Origin: Paraburkholderia phenazinium
Lineage (GTDB): Bacteria > Pseudomonadota > Gammaproteobacteria > Burkholderiales > Burkholderiaceae
Reading direction: 5' to 3'
Assembly: GCF_900141745.1 (NCBI RefSeq)
Contig: NZ_FSRM01000002.1
Coordinates: 2,914,001-2,978,000, forward strand
DNA: 64,000 nt
Below the pieces are notes generated by a model that searched no databases, was not told where the DNA came from, and saw only the letters and a list, made by a program, of their open reading frames with translations. Shown one piece after another: positions 1 to 9,691 of the stretch (position 1 is its first letter; every line of letters starts with the position of its first letter). Made by a program: the position numbers and the translations under genes.

Positions 1-1
1 G

Positions 2-640
2 GCGTTCACCTTACCCGGTATGGCAGCGGCGGCGCCTCAAGCTGCACCGTGGGCTTTCGGCGCTAAACACGGTGCTGCGGCGCCCTCCCTTGCGGCGCGT
101 CCGCAGCCGGCCGTTCCGGCGCCGCGCACAGCGACCACGGCGATGCTTGCAAATGTGAGTACCCAATCTCCGGCAAACGTAACCCGACATGTGCACGGAC
201 ACGGACCTGCCCGCGCGCATGCGAAACCTGCCGCTTCCGCGGTTCCGGACAAGTCGCTCGCCGAAGCAGGCCGCCTGGCCGACGCCGGTGAATTCGACAA
301 GGCGGAGCAAGTAGCACAGGCCTTCGTCAACGTGCACGGTACGGACGCAGAGGCGTTCTATCTTCTCGGCCTGATCGCCGACGCACGGGGGCGCACCGCC
401 GACGCGAGCGACTATTACCGTAAGACGCTCTATCTCGAGCCCGCCCACTACGAAGCGCTCACGCACCTCGCCGCGCTGCTCGATATGTCGGGAGACAGCG
501 CCGGCGCGCAGCAACTGATGCGACGTGCCCAGCGCGCCGCGGCCAAAGCGCACCCGATGACCACCGCGACAAGCGCCACGAAAGCAACGGCTGACCCTTT
601 GAACCTACCGCGAGGCAAGCATGGCTCACGGCGCCATTGA
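2..640 (+). CDS. wspC: WspC, C-terminal part: CheR-type methyltransferase with TPR tail (5' truncated by window)
   Basis: The reading frame is open from the first bases of the window, so the gene begins upstream. What is visible is an Ala/Pro-rich linker followed by a TPR-like helical repeat region (about residues 75-165 of the visible part), ending in a basic tail. In Wsp systems WspC is a CheR methyltransferase fused to TPRs that methylates the WspA receptor and keeps the pathway active. The CheR domain itself lies outside the window. Identity rests on the TPR tail and on the following wspD-E-F-R order. The stop overlaps the start of wspD by 20 bp, which fits translational coupling. Confidence 0.75.
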   Translation, partial: AFTLPGMAAAAPQAAPWAFGAKHGAAAPSLAARPQPAVPAPRTATTAMLANVSTQSPANVTRHVHGHGPARAHAKPAASAVPDKSLAEAGRLADAGEFDKAEQVAQAFVNVHGTDAEAFYLLGLIADARGRTADASDYYRKTLYLEPAHYEALTHLAALLDMSGDSAGAQQLMRRAQRAAAKAHPMTTATSATKATADPLNLPRGKHGSRRH

Positions 641-1358
641 GACCACGGGCGTGGTCGCGTTGATCGACGATTGCTGGAATCGTATCGGCACGCGCGGCGA
701 TGGCACATGCCCGAAACTGGCCGAGCATTCGCGCTGTCTGAACTGCCCGGTGTTCGAGCAGGCCGCGGCACGGTTGCTCGACCGGCCGCTCGACGAAGCG
801 GATCTGGCGCCTGCGGCGGCAACTTCCGGACCGCGCGCACGGCCTCATGACGGCACGTCGCAGGCATCGCATGCGACCGATACCGGCGCCGCGGTGGCGG
901 CCACGCAATCCGCGCTGGTATTTCGCATTGCCGACGAGTGGCTCGGCCTACCGACGGCCGCGCTTCGCCAGGTCGACGACATCCGCCCGATCCATTCCCT
1001 GCCGCATCGGCGCAATCGCGTCGTCCTCGGGCTCGTCAATATTCGCGGCGCGCTGACCGTGGCCGCTTCGCTCGGTGAACTGCTGCATCTCGATCGCGCG
1101 TCAAGCGGCAAATACACGTCGCGTAACAGTTATGCGCGCATGCTGGTCGCCGCGCATCGCGGGGAACCGGTGGCTTTTCCGGTGGATGAAGTCGAGGGCG
1201 TGGTGCGCTTCGCGGCCAGTTCGCTGCTGCCCGTACCGACGACGCTCGCCCACGCCAGCGCCTCGCACTCGCGTGGCGTGCTCGCCTGGAACGAGCGCAT
1301 GATCGGCCTGCTCGACACCGACCGCGTATTCGAGTCGCTCGCCCGGAGTCTGCGATGA
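621..1358 (+). CDS. wspD: WspD, CheW-like coupling protein
   Basis: A 245-residue protein. The N-terminal quarter carries a Cys-containing stretch (CWNRIG, then CPKL, CLNCPVF) typical of WspB/WspD-type CheW proteins. A CheW domain follows from about residue 95 (FRIADEWLGLPTAALRQV; LGLVNIRGALTVAASLGELL). In the Wsp pathway it couples the membrane receptor WspA to the kinase WspE. It starts inside wspC and overlaps wspE by 4 bp, so it is part of the operon. A second coupling protein, WspB, would be expected upstream of the window. Confidence 0.85.
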   Translation: MAHGAIETTGVVALIDDCWNRIGTRGDGTCPKLAEHSRCLNCPVFEQAAARLLDRPLDEADLAPAAATSGPRARPHDGTSQASHATDTGAAVAATQSALVFRIADEWLGLPTAALRQVDDIRPIHSLPHRRNRVVLGLVNIRGALTVAASLGELLHLDRASSGKYTSRNSYARMLVAAHRGEPVAFPVDEVEGVVRFAASSLLPVPTTLAHASASHSRGVLAWNERMIGLLDTDRVFESLARSLR

Positions 1359-3811
1359 GTCACGACGACGATCTGGGCCGCCGGTCATTGCTCGACCTGT
1401 TCCGCGAAGAAGCGCAGACGCAAACGCGCGTGCTGTCCGGCGGCCTGCTTGCGCTCGAACACACACCGGACGATGCCTCGCAACTCGAGGCCTGCATGCG
1501 CGCGGCACACTCGCTGAAGGGCGCGGCGCGCATCGTCGGCCTGCAGGATGGAGTGGATATTGCGCATGTGATGGAGGAATGCTTCGTGGCCGCGCAGCGC
1601 GGCACGCTGGTTTTGTCGGGCGCGCATATCGACGAACTGCTCCGCGGAGCCGACCTGTTGCTGCGCGCCGGCAACGACGATCCGGCGGCCGCGTTGACGC
1701 GAGCGGAAGTGGACGCATTCGTGACCCGGCTCACCGCGTACGATGCGACTGAGGCTACGGCAACGAACGAGGCGCACCGTACGCACGCAGACATCGCGGC
1801 GGGCTCGCCGTGGGGCGACACCTATGCCGCTCCCGAGGAACCGGACGAAGACGCGACGATGCGCGCTGCACTCGCTATCCTCGGCGTCGAGGTTGCCAAA
1901 CTGCCAGTCAGCCTTTCCGACGACGCAGCGCCGGCCGTGCAAAATCTTGCCGCCGAAGCGCCTGCGGCAGAGCCTTCCTTCGCACCGACACCCGAGCCCG
2001 CACCGTTGCGTCCGTCCAGCCCCGACGTCCCACGCGACACCCCGCTAAACGTCCACGGCCCACGCGACCCCGAGCGCATGCTGCGGGTGCGCAGCGATAA
2101 TCTCGACCGGTTGCTGAGCCTGTCCGGCGAATCCCTCGTGGAATCGCGCTGGCTGAAGCCGTTCGCGGAGTCGCTGCTGCGCGTCAAACGCACCCACCGC
2201 GATGCAGCGCGCGCGCTCGACACCTGTTTCGAATCGTTAGCAGAACGTCTCGATCCGCAAGCGCTGGCAGCGCTCGACGCCGTGCGGCAAACCCTCGGCA
2301 CAATGCAGCATCTGCTGGCGACGCGCATCGACGAACTCGACCGGTTCGATCGCCGCAGCTCGCACCTCGCGCAGCAGCTATACGACGAGGCGCTGCAATG
2401 CCGCATGCGGCCATTCGGCGACGCGACCCACGCCTATCCGCGCATCGTGCGCGATCTCGCCCGTTCGCTCGGCAAACGGGTACGCTTTTCGATCGTGGGC
2501 GAATCGACGCAGATCGATCGCGACATCCTCGACATGCTCGACGCGCCGCTCGGCCATCTGCTGCGCAACGCACTCGACCACGGCGTCGAAACGCCCGAAC
2601 AACGCCTCGCAGATGGCAAGCCGGCTGAAGCAACGTTGACCCTGGAAGCCCGCCATAGCGCGGGCAAGCTGCTCATCAGCGTGAGCGACGACGGCGCGGG
2701 TGTCGACCTCGACGCGGTGCGCGCGGCCGTCGTCAAGCGGCAGTTGGCCGACCCGGAAACGGCCGCACGCCTGTCGGATCACGAGTTGCTCGACTTCCTG
2801 CTGCTGCCGGGTTTTTCGATGCGCACCGAGGTGACCGATGTTTCCGGACGCGGCGTCGGTCTCGATGCCGTGCACGAAATGGTCAAGGCCGTGCGCGGCA
2901 CGGTGCGCATCGCGACCGAACCCGGCCGCGGCACGCGCTTCGTTCTGCAGTTGCCGCTCACGCTCTCGGTAATCCGCAGCCTGCTCGCGGAGGTCGGCGG
3001 CGAAGCCTATGCGTTCCCGCTCGCACACGTGCGCCGTACGCTGGAGCTGGCCCGTGGCGACATCAATATGCTCGAAGGACAACAGCATTTCGCCTTCGAC
3101 GGCCGGCCCGTCGGGCTCGTCACCGCGCACCAGTTGCTTGACACCGAGGCCCCCGCCGAAGTGCGCGCCAATGTGCCGGTGGTGGTGATCGGCGACGATC
3201 GCGGCACCTATGGCGTGGCGGTGGACCGTTTCCTCGGCGAGCGCATGCTGGTGGTTCAGCCGCTCGACAGCCGCCTCGGCAAGGTCAAGGACATCGCGGC
3301 CGGTGCGCTGATGGAAAACGGCGAAGCGGTGCTGATCGTCGACGTCGACGACCTGCTGCGCTCGGTCGACAAACTCGTGCGCGGCGGGCAGCTCGACAAG
3401 GTGCAGCGCGCCCAGGGCGTCGCCGCACGCACCCGCAAACATGTGCTGGTGGTCGAAGACTCGCTGACAGTGCGCGAACTGGAGCGCAAACTGCTGGAAA
3501 AGCGCGGGTATACGGTGACGGTGGCAGTGGATGGCATGGACGGCTGGAACGCGCTGCGCAGCACCCATTTCGATCTGGTCGTGACCGACATCGACATGCC
3601 GCGCATGGACGGCATCGAACTCGTCACGCTGATCAAGCGCGACACGCTGCTAAAAACGGTGCCCGTGATGATTGTGTCGTACAAGGATCGCGACGAAGAT
3701 CGCCGCCGGGGGCTCGATGCCGGCGCAGACTACTATCTGGCAAAGGGCAGCTTTCACGATGAAGCATTGCTCGACGCGGTGCACGACCTGATCGGAGAAG
3801 CGCACACATGA
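1355..3811 (+). CDS. wspE: WspE, CheA-type hybrid histidine kinase with receiver
   Basis: An 818-residue hybrid kinase. Domains in order: an Hpt domain near residues 10-120 with the phosphoacceptor motif AAHSLKGAARIVG; an Ala/Pro-rich linker; a CheA dimerisation and HATPase region (HLLRNALDHGVETPEQR as N box, VSDDGAGVD and DVSGRGVGLD as G boxes); a CheW-like regulatory domain; and a C-terminal receiver (VLVVEDSLTVRELE, phospho-Asp in VVTDIDMPRMDG, Lys in IVSYKDRDEDR). WspE phosphorylates WspR and WspF. Both ends overlap neighbours by 4 bp (ATGA), so it is tightly coupled to wspD and wspF. Confidence 0.9.
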   Translation: MSHDDDLGRRSLLDLFREEAQTQTRVLSGGLLALEHTPDDASQLEACMRAAHSLKGAARIVGLQDGVDIAHVMEECFVAAQRGTLVLSGAHIDELLRGADLLLRAGNDDPAAALTRAEVDAFVTRLTAYDATEATATNEAHRTHADIAAGSPWGDTYAAPEEPDEDATMRAALAILGVEVAKLPVSLSDDAAPAVQNLAAEAPAAEPSFAPTPEPAPLRPSSPDVPRDTPLNVHGPRDPERMLRVRSDNLDRLLSLSGESLVESRWLKPFAESLLRVKRTHRDAARALDTCFESLAERLDPQALAALDAVRQTLGTMQHLLATRIDELDRFDRRSSHLAQQLYDEALQCRMRPFGDATHAYPRIVRDLARSLGKRVRFSIVGESTQIDRDILDMLDAPLGHLLRNALDHGVETPEQRLADGKPAEATLTLEARHSAGKLLISVSDDGAGVDLDAVRAAVVKRQLADPETAARLSDHELLDFLLLPGFSMRTEVTDVSGRGVGLDAVHEMVKAVRGTVRIATEPGRGTRFVLQLPLTLSVIRSLLAEVGGEAYAFPLAHVRRTLELARGDINMLEGQQHFAFDGRPVGLVTAHQLLDTEAPAEVRANVPVVVIGDDRGTYGVAVDRFLGERMLVVQPLDSRLGKVKDIAAGALMENGEAVLIVDVDDLLRSVDKLVRGGQLDKVQRAQGVAARTRKHVLVVEDSLTVRELERKLLEKRGYTVTVAVDGMDGWNALRSTHFDLVVTDIDMPRMDGIELVTLIKRDTLLKTVPVMIVSYKDRDEDRRRGLDAGADYYLAKGSFHDEALLDAVHDLIGEAHT

Positions 3812-4812
3812 ACATCGGCATCGTCAACGACCTGCCGCTTGCGGTCGAAGCCATGCGCCGCGCGATCGCGTTGCGGCCGGAGCATCGCGTGCTCTGGGTC
3901 GCCACCGACGGCGCCCAGGCCGTCGACTTCTGCGTCGCCCAGCCGCCCGATGTGGTCCTGATGGACCTGATCATGCCGAAGTTCGACGGCGTCGAGGCGA
4001 CCCGCCGCATCATGGCCCAGGCGCCCTGCCCGATCCTCGTCGTGACGAGCAGCGTTGGGGCGAACGCATGGCGCGTCTACGAAGCGATGGGTGCCGGCGC
4101 ACTCGATGCAGTCGACACACCGACGCTCGCCGATCACCACCTCGCCGATGCGTCGCAGCCGTTGCTCGCGAAGATCGACCAGATTGGCCGCCTGCTCGAG
4201 AAGCCGGTGGTGACGCCCACGCCACGGGCCGCCGCAGCCGCCTCGCGCGGCGCGGCCCCGTTGATCGCGATTGGCGCTTCCGCCGGCGGCCCGGGCGCGC
4301 TCGCCGCGGTACTCGGCAAGCTGCCGGCCAATTTCGGCGGCTCCATTGTGATCGTGCAACACGTCGACAAGGCATTTGCCGAAGGCATGGCCCAATGGCT
4401 CGACAGCCAGACAGAACTGCCGGTGCGTGTAGCCGTGAGCGGCGATCGTCCCAGGCCCGGCGAGGTCTTGCTGGCCGCGACCAACGACCACCTGCATATC
4501 GCGCGCAGCGGCTCGCTCGATTACATCAGTGAGCCGGCCAGCACGCCCTATCGCCCTTCCGTCGATGTGTTTTTTCACAGCGTGGTCGAGCACTGGTATG
4601 GCAACGCGATCGGCGTGCTACTGACGGGCATGGGCCGCGACGGCGCAATCGGCCTGAAGGCGATGCGCGCGAAGGGCTACCTCACGATCGCGCAGGACGA
4701 AGCGACCAGCGCGGTCTACGGCATGCCGAAAGCCGCGGCCGCGCTCGATGCGGCGAAGCGGATCTTGCCGCTAGGCAGCATTGCAGGAGAACTGATGGCA
4801 AGCATTAAATGA
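3808..4812 (+). CDS. wspF: WspF, CheB-type methylesterase response regulator
   Basis: A 334-residue protein with an N-terminal receiver (MNIGIVNDLPLAVEAMRR; phospho-Asp in VVLMDLIMPKFDG) joined by an Ala-rich linker to a CheB methylesterase domain. The catalytic residues are visible: Ser in IGASAGGPGAL, His in IVQHVDKAF and Asp in LTGMGRDGAIG. WspF demethylates WspA and so damps the pathway. Loss of WspF in pseudomonads gives constitutive c-di-GMP production and wrinkly colonies (known for the family). Its start overlaps the wspE stop by 4 bp and wspR follows after 27 bp. Confidence 0.9.
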   Translation: MNIGIVNDLPLAVEAMRRAIALRPEHRVLWVATDGAQAVDFCVAQPPDVVLMDLIMPKFDGVEATRRIMAQAPCPILVVTSSVGANAWRVYEAMGAGALDAVDTPTLADHHLADASQPLLAKIDQIGRLLEKPVVTPTPRAAAAASRGAAPLIAIGASAGGPGALAAVLGKLPANFGGSIVIVQHVDKAFAEGMAQWLDSQTELPVRVAVSGDRPRPGEVLLAATNDHLHIARSGSLDYISEPASTPYRPSVDVFFHSVVEHWYGNAIGVLLTGMGRDGAIGLKAMRAKGYLTIAQDEATSAVYGMPKAAAALDAAKRILPLGSIAGELMASIK

Positions 4813-4839
4813 TGATGGGGATTTGCGAAGCGTATTGGC

Positions 4840-5988
4840 ATGAATGGCAACACACCCGTGACGCGAGCTTGCGACACGGGTACGAACACGGGTATCAACA
4901 TGGCAAATAATCAGTCTGGCTCGCCTGACCAGCAAGCCGCAGCAGCCTCCGCAACCGACGGCGCCGATGCGACGCTCGAAGCGGCACGCAGGACGCTGCA
5001 AACACCGCCTGCGGCGGAACAGCCGGTGATGGTGCTGCTGGTCGACGATCAGGCGATCGTCGCCGAGGCGATCCGGCAGGCGCTCGCGGGCGAGGACGGT
5101 ATCGACTTCCATTACTGCGCGCGCGCCGATGAGGCCATGAAGGCCGCCGTCAACACGCGGCCGACGGTGATCCTGCAGGATCTCGTGATGCCCGGCATTG
5201 ACGGCCTGACGCTCGTCAAAGCCTATCGCGCGACGCCCGCTATCCGTGATGTGCCGATCATCGTGCTGTCGACCAAGGAAGAGCCGGTCATCAAAAGCGC
5301 AGCCTTCGCGGCAGGGGCGAACGACTATCTCGTCAAGCTGCCGGACCGGATCGAACTGGTCGCGCGCATCCGTTATCACTCGCGCTCGCATATCAATCTG
5401 CTGCAGCGCGACGAGGCATATCGCGCGCTGCGCGAATCGCAGCAGCAACTGCTCGAAGCCAACCTCGAGTTGCGGCGGCTCACGCATTCCGACGGCCTGA
5501 CCGGCTTGTCGAACCGCCGTTACCTCGACGAGTATCTCAGCGCCGAATGGCGCCGCGGCGCACGTGACCAGAGCGAAATGTCGTTCCTGATGATCGACGT
5601 CGACAACTTCAAGCTCTACAACGACACGTATGGCCACGTGGCAGGCGACGAAGTGCTCAAGCAGATTGCCGCAACTGTGGAAGCCTGCCTCGGCCGTCCT
5701 GGCGACCTGGCCGCGCGCTTCGGCGGCGAAGAGTTTGCGGTGGTGCTGCCGGGGACGCCGCTCGGAGGCATACGCACCCTCGCGGAAAAGATTCGCAGCC
5801 AGGTGGAGGCGTTACAGGTGCCACACGCGAATTCGTCGACGGGGCAATATGTGACGATCAGTATCGGCGGGGCATCCGTTGTTCCAAGCGCAGAGTCGCC
5901 GATGACTTCATTGATCGAGGCAGCGGATCTGGCCTTGTACAAGGCGAAGCGCGACGGCAAGAATCTGGTGGTGCTGACGGGGGATTGA
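4840..5988 (+). CDS. wspR: WspR, receiver-GGDEF diguanylate cyclase
   Basis: A 382-residue output protein of the Wsp pathway that makes c-di-GMP from two GTP. A receiver spans about residues 63-180 (VLLVDDQAIVAEA, phospho-Asp in ILQDLVMPGIDG, Lys in PIIVLSTKEEP), then a short helical stalk, then a GGDEF domain with an intact active site ARFGGEEFAVVLPG. The product-inhibition I-site RxxD (RPGD) lies five residues before GGEEF. The N-terminal 60 residues are low complexity; an alternative ATG at 4900 would give a more compact protein. A small hairpin follows the gene. Confidence 0.9.
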   Translation: MNGNTPVTRACDTGTNTGINMANNQSGSPDQQAAAASATDGADATLEAARRTLQTPPAAEQPVMVLLVDDQAIVAEAIRQALAGEDGIDFHYCARADEAMKAAVNTRPTVILQDLVMPGIDGLTLVKAYRATPAIRDVPIIVLSTKEEPVIKSAAFAAGANDYLVKLPDRIELVARIRYHSRSHINLLQRDEAYRALRESQQQLLEANLELRRLTHSDGLTGLSNRRYLDEYLSAEWRRGARDQSEMSFLMIDVDNFKLYNDTYGHVAGDEVLKQIAATVEACLGRPGDLAARFGGEEFAVVLPGTPLGGIRTLAEKIRSQVEALQVPHANSSTGQYVTISIGGASVVPSAESPMTSLIEAADLALYKAKRDGKNLVVLTGD

Positions 5989-5991
5989 TAC

Positions 5992-6016
5992 GGTGGTGGG
6001 CAACGGCCTCACCACC
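5992..6016. terminator. Possible hairpin terminator between convergent wspR and heme monooxygenase genes
   Basis: GGTGGTG at 5992-5998 pairs with CACCACC at 6010-6016. It sits between two convergent stop codons, where a bidirectional terminator is expected. There is only a short T run, so it may be weak. Confidence 0.35.
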
Positions 6017-6025
6017 TTCGGCGTG

Positions 6026-6340
6026 TTACTTCACCGTCTGGATGACTTCGAAGCCTTCGAATTCAGGGTGCCCGAGATACAACGAACGGGTTTCCCCTCC
6101 TGCGTTGCGGTGCGCCGCGCGGAATGCATCCGAACTGGTCCAGCCTTCGAATGCCGCATGATCGGCCCAGACCGTGTGGCTGGAATACAGCACATGGTCC
6201 TCTTTCCGCGGCCCTCGCAGCAGATGAAATTCGATGAAGCCCGGCACGTCTTTCAGATGCGTGTCCCGGCTCGTCCAAAGCGTTTCGAACGCGCTCTCTG
6301 AACCGAGAGCGACTTTGAAACGGTTCATCGCGATGTACAT
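6026..6340 (-). CDS. IsdG-type heme-degrading monooxygenase / ABM-domain protein
   Basis: A 104-residue protein of the antibiotic-biosynthesis-monooxygenase fold. The start at 6340 is chosen because GAGGGA lies just upstream; the frame continues further 5' without a better start. The three residues that form the IsdG/IsdI heme-oxygenase triad appear at near-identical positions: Asn6 (MYIAMNRF), Trp67 (FEGWTSS) and His77 (FRAAHRNA). This suggests oxidative opening of heme to release iron, rather than a generic ABM protein. It stands alone between convergent wspR and the HU gene, with no heme transport genes in view. Confidence 0.7.
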   Translation of the reverse strand: MYIAMNRFKVALGSESAFETLWTSRDTHLKDVPGFIEFHLLRGPRKEDHVLYSSHTVWADHAAFEGWTSSDAFRAAHRNAGGETRSLYLGHPEFEGFEVIQTVK

Positions 6341-6471
6341 GATGGATTCCCTCGGATCGGACGCGGTTTCGTAGCCCATTGCACGCATGCGTGGACAACA
6401 AGCCGTAAGAAGCGGACCCAGAAACGGGCTCGCCGCGCCAGCTGACCAGCGTGCCGTGAGCCCGCAAGCGC

Positions 6472-6509
6472 CGCGCAGCGCCTCCCCTGTGGGGGTGGCT
6501 AGCTGCGCG
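6472..6509. terminator. Stem-loop after the HU gene
   Basis: CGCGCAGC at 6472-6479 pairs with GCTGCGCG at 6502-6509, with an inner CCCC/GGGG pairing. It lies 15 nt beyond the HU stop codon on the minus strand. It lacks a T tract, so it may be an RNA-stabilising or weak termination structure. Confidence 0.35.
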
Positions 6510-6524
6510 GGATCGACGGAGCGA

Positions 6525-6803
6525 TCAGGAGGCGTTAACCGCGTCCTTGAATGCCTTGCCGGCGACGAACTTGACCGTCTTGGCTGCGGCGATCTGGATT
6601 TCCGCGCCGGTTGACGGATTACGGCCGACGCGCGCTGCGCGCGAACCGGTCGAGAAGGCTCCGAAGCCGATCAGCTGAACGGTTTCGCCCTTGGACACTG
6701 CGCTCGTCACCGCTTCGATGATCGCATCGATCGACTTGCCGGTGGCCGTTTTGCTTTCGCCCGTCGCAGCCGCAACTGCGTCAATCAGTTCCTGCTTGTT
6801 CAT
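6525..6803 (-). CDS. hup: HU-family DNA-binding protein
   Basis: A 92-residue histone-like protein that matches bacterial HU along its full length. It begins [18 protein letters not shown], has the GxGxF turn ([10 protein letters not shown]) and the DNA-binding arm with the conserved [12 protein letters not shown] stretch, and ends [15 protein letters not shown] bends and compacts DNA as a dimer. The gene is monocistronic, with AGGGATG upstream of the ATG. Whether it is the alpha or beta paralogue cannot be told from the sequence alone. Confidence 0.95.
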   Translation of the reverse strand: MNKQELIDAVAAATGESKTATGKSIDAIIEAVTSAVSKGETVQLIGFGAFSTGSRAARVGRNPSTGAEIQIAAAKTVKFVAGKAFKDAVNAS

Positions 6804-7270
6804 TGAACATCCCTTTCTGTATTGATAGAACCAGCGCCTTCAAACAGCGCCAGACCCGCCACCCTACCTCATCCAGGCGCTTCTGCGCAAACCCCCGGAC
6901 CCTTGATTGCCCGGCCGCACGCGCCTTCAGCAGGTTACGACAGGCCGGCGGCCGGCTCAGTTCCCAGCTTCTGGAAGCCCTGTTTAGGGGCATCTGGACG
7001 CCTTGGAGGCGGCCGGGGTGGGCTGCCAGGCCACCTTGCATCACGTCGTGAAAGCGCGTCACACGTGGATTTTCGGCGTTGTTTAGTGGGTTTTCGCCGA
7101 AGTTCCGCTCTGCACAGCCTTACCCCGTCTTACGCTAACGGGCCGCCAGCCAAGCCGGCGTGAGGCGTCCGACGAGGTTTCGCACCGTCCCGAAGACGCA
7201 GCCCCGGTCAAATTGCCAAGTAAAATAGTCGAATAAACAGTTTTATAACGGGTTCATAAAAGGTTGCAGT
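6804..7270. other. Intergenic region between divergent HU and polB genes
   Basis: About 467 bp without a supported gene. It must hold the HU promoter (minus) and the polB promoter (plus). The AT-rich stretch at about 7210-7262 is the likely polB promoter area. A stem TTCGGCG (7072-7078) / CGCCGAA (7095-7101) is visible. I see no CTGT-N8-ACAG LexA box before polB, although polB is SOS-controlled in Escherichia coli. Confidence 0.5.
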
Positions 7271-9637
7271 GTGGTTCAACAACAGCAGGGTTTCCTTCTG
7301 ACCCGACATTGGCGCGACACGCCGGCTGGCACAGAAGTCGACTTCTGGCTGGCGACCGCGAGCGGTCCGCACCACTTGCGCCTGCCGCCCCAGACGTCGG
7401 TGGCGTTCATTCCGGCCGAGCAGCGCGAGCTCGCCGAACGGGTATTGCGCAACGAACGCCAGTTCGAACTCCGCCCCCTAGCCCTGAAAGATTTTCATCA
7501 GCGTCCGGTTCTTGGGCTGTACTGCCGTCAATATCGCCAGTTGCTCAAGCTCGAAAAGCAGTTGAAGGAGTATGGCGTCGACGTCTACGAGGCGGACATC
7601 CGTCCGCACGAACGCTATCTGATGGAGCGCTTTATCACGGCGCCAGTCTGGTTCGGCGGCGAGCCGGATGGCGAAGGCCGCTGGCTCAACGGCGAGATGA
7701 AGCCGGACACCGCTTATCGTCCGGCGTTGAAGCTGGTCTCGCTCGATATCGAAACCACCGCGCACGGCGAGTTGTATTCCATTGCGCTGGAAGGCTGCGG
7801 GCAACGTCAGGTGTATATGCTGGGCCCAGCCAATGGCGATGCCAGCGGGCTCGACTTCGATCTCGAGTATTGCGAAAGCCGCGCGCGCTTGCTGGAGAAA
7901 CTCAACGAATGGACCGAACGGCACGATCCCGATGCGATCATCGGCTGGAATCTGGTGCAGTTCGATCTGCGGGTCCTGCAGGAGCATTCGCAGCGTTATG
8001 CCGTACCGCTGCGCCTCGGGCGTGGCGGCGACGTGATGGAGTGGCGTGAACACGGCGGCAAACAGAACCATTTCTTTGCCGCGGCGGCCGGGCGTTTGAT
8101 CATCGACGGCATCGAAGCGTTGCGCTCCGCGACCTGGAGCTTTCCAAGCTTCAGCCTCGAATATGTGGCGCAGGAGCTGCTGGGCGAAGGCAAGGCTATC
8201 GACAATCCGTATCAACGCATGGCGGAAATCGATCGCCGCTTCGCCGAAGACAAGCCAGCGCTCGCACGCTACAACCTGAAGGACTGCGAACTCGTCACGC
8301 GGATCTTCGCCAAAACCGAGCTGCTGACGTTCCTGCTGGAACGGGCCACGGTGACCGGGCTGGCCGCGGACCGCAGCGGCGGATCGGTGGCCGCCTTCAC
8401 ACACCTGTACATGCCGCTGATGCACCGTCAGGGCTATGTGGCGCCCAACCTCGGCGAGATTACCGAGGAAGCCAGCCCCGGTGGCTTCGTGATGGATTCG
8501 CAGCCCGGTCTTTACGACTCCGTGCTGGTGCTCGACTATAAAAGCCTCTATCCCTCGATCATCCGCACGTTTCTGATCGATCCCGTGGGGCTCGTAGAGG
8601 GAATGAACAACCCCGATGAAAGCGCGTCCATCGTAGGCTTTCGCGGTGCGCGTTTCTCACGCAGCAAGCACAGTCTGCCCGCTATCGTGAGTCAGATCTC
8701 GCTAGGGCGCGAAGCCGCAAAACGGCAAAAGAACAAACCGCTGTCGCAGGCGCTGAAGATCATCATGAATGCGTTTGCCGGCGTGCTCGGATCGAGCGGC
8801 TGCCGCTTTTTCGATCCACGGCTCGTGTCGTCCATTACGATGCGCGGCCACGAGATCATGCATCGCACCCGCGAGCTGATCGAGGCGAGAGGCTACCAGG
8901 TCATCTACGGCGACACCGATTCCACCTTTGTGTGGCTAAAGCGGGCACGCTCCGAGGAACAGGCGGCGCAAATCGGCCGCTCGCTCGTCAAATACGTGAA
9001 CGAATTCTGGCGCGAGCACCTGCAGCAGACGTTCGGCCTTGAGAGCTCGCTTGAATTGCAGTTCGAGACGCACTACCAGCGCTTTCTGATGCCGACCATC
9101 CGCGGCGCCGAACAAGGTAGTAAAAAGCGCTATGCGGGACTCGTCGCCAAACCGGACGGCAGCGAGGAAATGGTCTTCAGGGGACTCGAGACCGTGCGCA
9201 CCGACTGGACTCCGCTCGCCCAGCAATTCCAGCGGCAGCTCTATCTGCGCATCTTCAAGCGGCAGCCGTATCAGGACTTTGTGCGTGACTACGTCGAACG
9301 CACCGTGAGCGGAGAGTTCGACGAGTTGCTCGTGTATCGCCGGCGACTGCGCCGCAATCTCGAGGAGTACCGACGAAATGTGCCGCCGCATGCGCGCGCT
9401 GCGCGGATGGCCGACGAGTTCAACCAGCGGCAAGGACGACCGCTGCAGTATCAGAACGGCGGCTGGATCACGTATGTGATGACGGTGGCGGGTCCCGAAC
9501 CGCTGGAGACCCAGCGTTCCGCGATCGACTACGACCACTATCTGACGCGCCAGCTACAACCGGTAGCCGACGCAATTCTGCCGTTTATGAACGACGATTT
9601 TGCTACCTTGATGACAGGGCAGAAGGAGTTGTTTTAA
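7271..9637 (+). CDS. polB: DNA polymerase II, family B
   Basis: A 788-residue family B polymerase of typical Pol II length. The 3'-5' exonuclease motifs are intact: [11 protein letters not shown] (Exo I), [11 protein letters not shown] (Exo II) and YNLKDCELV (Exo III). Polymerase motifs are also intact: [14 protein letters not shown] (A), [20 protein letters not shown] (B) and [11 protein letters not shown] (C). Pol II takes part in replication restart and translesion synthesis. The GTG start at 7271 is chosen for the AAAGG seven bases upstream. It stands alone and is followed by a small hairpin. Confidence 0.95.
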   Translation: MVQQQQGFLLTRHWRDTPAGTEVDFWLATASGPHHLRLPPQTSVAFIPAEQRELAERVLRNERQFELRPLALKDFHQRPVLGLYCRQYRQLLKLEKQLKEYGVDVYEADIRPHERYLMERFITAPVWFGGEPDGEGRWLNGEMKPDTAYRPALKLVSLDIETTAHGELYSIALEGCGQRQVYMLGPANGDASGLDFDLEYCESRARLLEKLNEWTERHDPDAIIGWNLVQFDLRVLQEHSQRYAVPLRLGRGGDVMEWREHGGKQNHFFAAAAGRLIIDGIEALRSATWSFPSFSLEYVAQELLGEGKAIDNPYQRMAEIDRRFAEDKPALARYNLKDCELVTRIFAKTELLTFLLERATVTGLAADRSGGSVAAFTHLYMPLMHRQGYVAPNLGEITEEASPGGFVMDSQPGLYDSVLVLDYKSLYPSIIRTFLIDPVGLVEGMNNPDESASIVGFRGARFSRSKHSLPAIVSQISLGREAAKRQKNKPLSQALKIIMNAFAGVLGSSGCRFFDPRLVSSITMRGHEIMHRTRELIEARGYQVIYGDTDSTFVWLKRARSEEQAAQIGRSLVKYVNEFWREHLQQTFGLESSLELQFETHYQRFLMPTIRGAEQGSKKRYAGLVAKPDGSEEMVFRGLETVRTDWTPLAQQFQRQLYLRIFKRQPYQDFVRDYVERTVSGEFDELLVYRRRLRRNLEEYRRNVPPHARAARMADEFNQRQGRPLQYQNGGWITYVMTVAGPEPLETQRSAIDYDHYLTRQLQPVADAILPFMNDDFATLMTGQKELF

Positions 9638-9641
9638 CAGG

Positions 9642-9667
9642 CGTGGCAGATGAGACCCGCCACGTTT
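9642..9667 (+). terminator. Possible polB terminator
   Basis: CGTGGC (9642-9647) and GCCACG (9659-9664) can pair just after the polB stop, followed by TTT. It is a short stem and is called with low confidence. Confidence 0.3.
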
Positions 9668-9691
9668 GATCGGGATGCGACGGCGTACCTC

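Noticed and set aside
7190..7271. LexA/SOS box before polB
   Set aside because: No CTGT-N8-ACAG-like palindrome is present in the promoter area.
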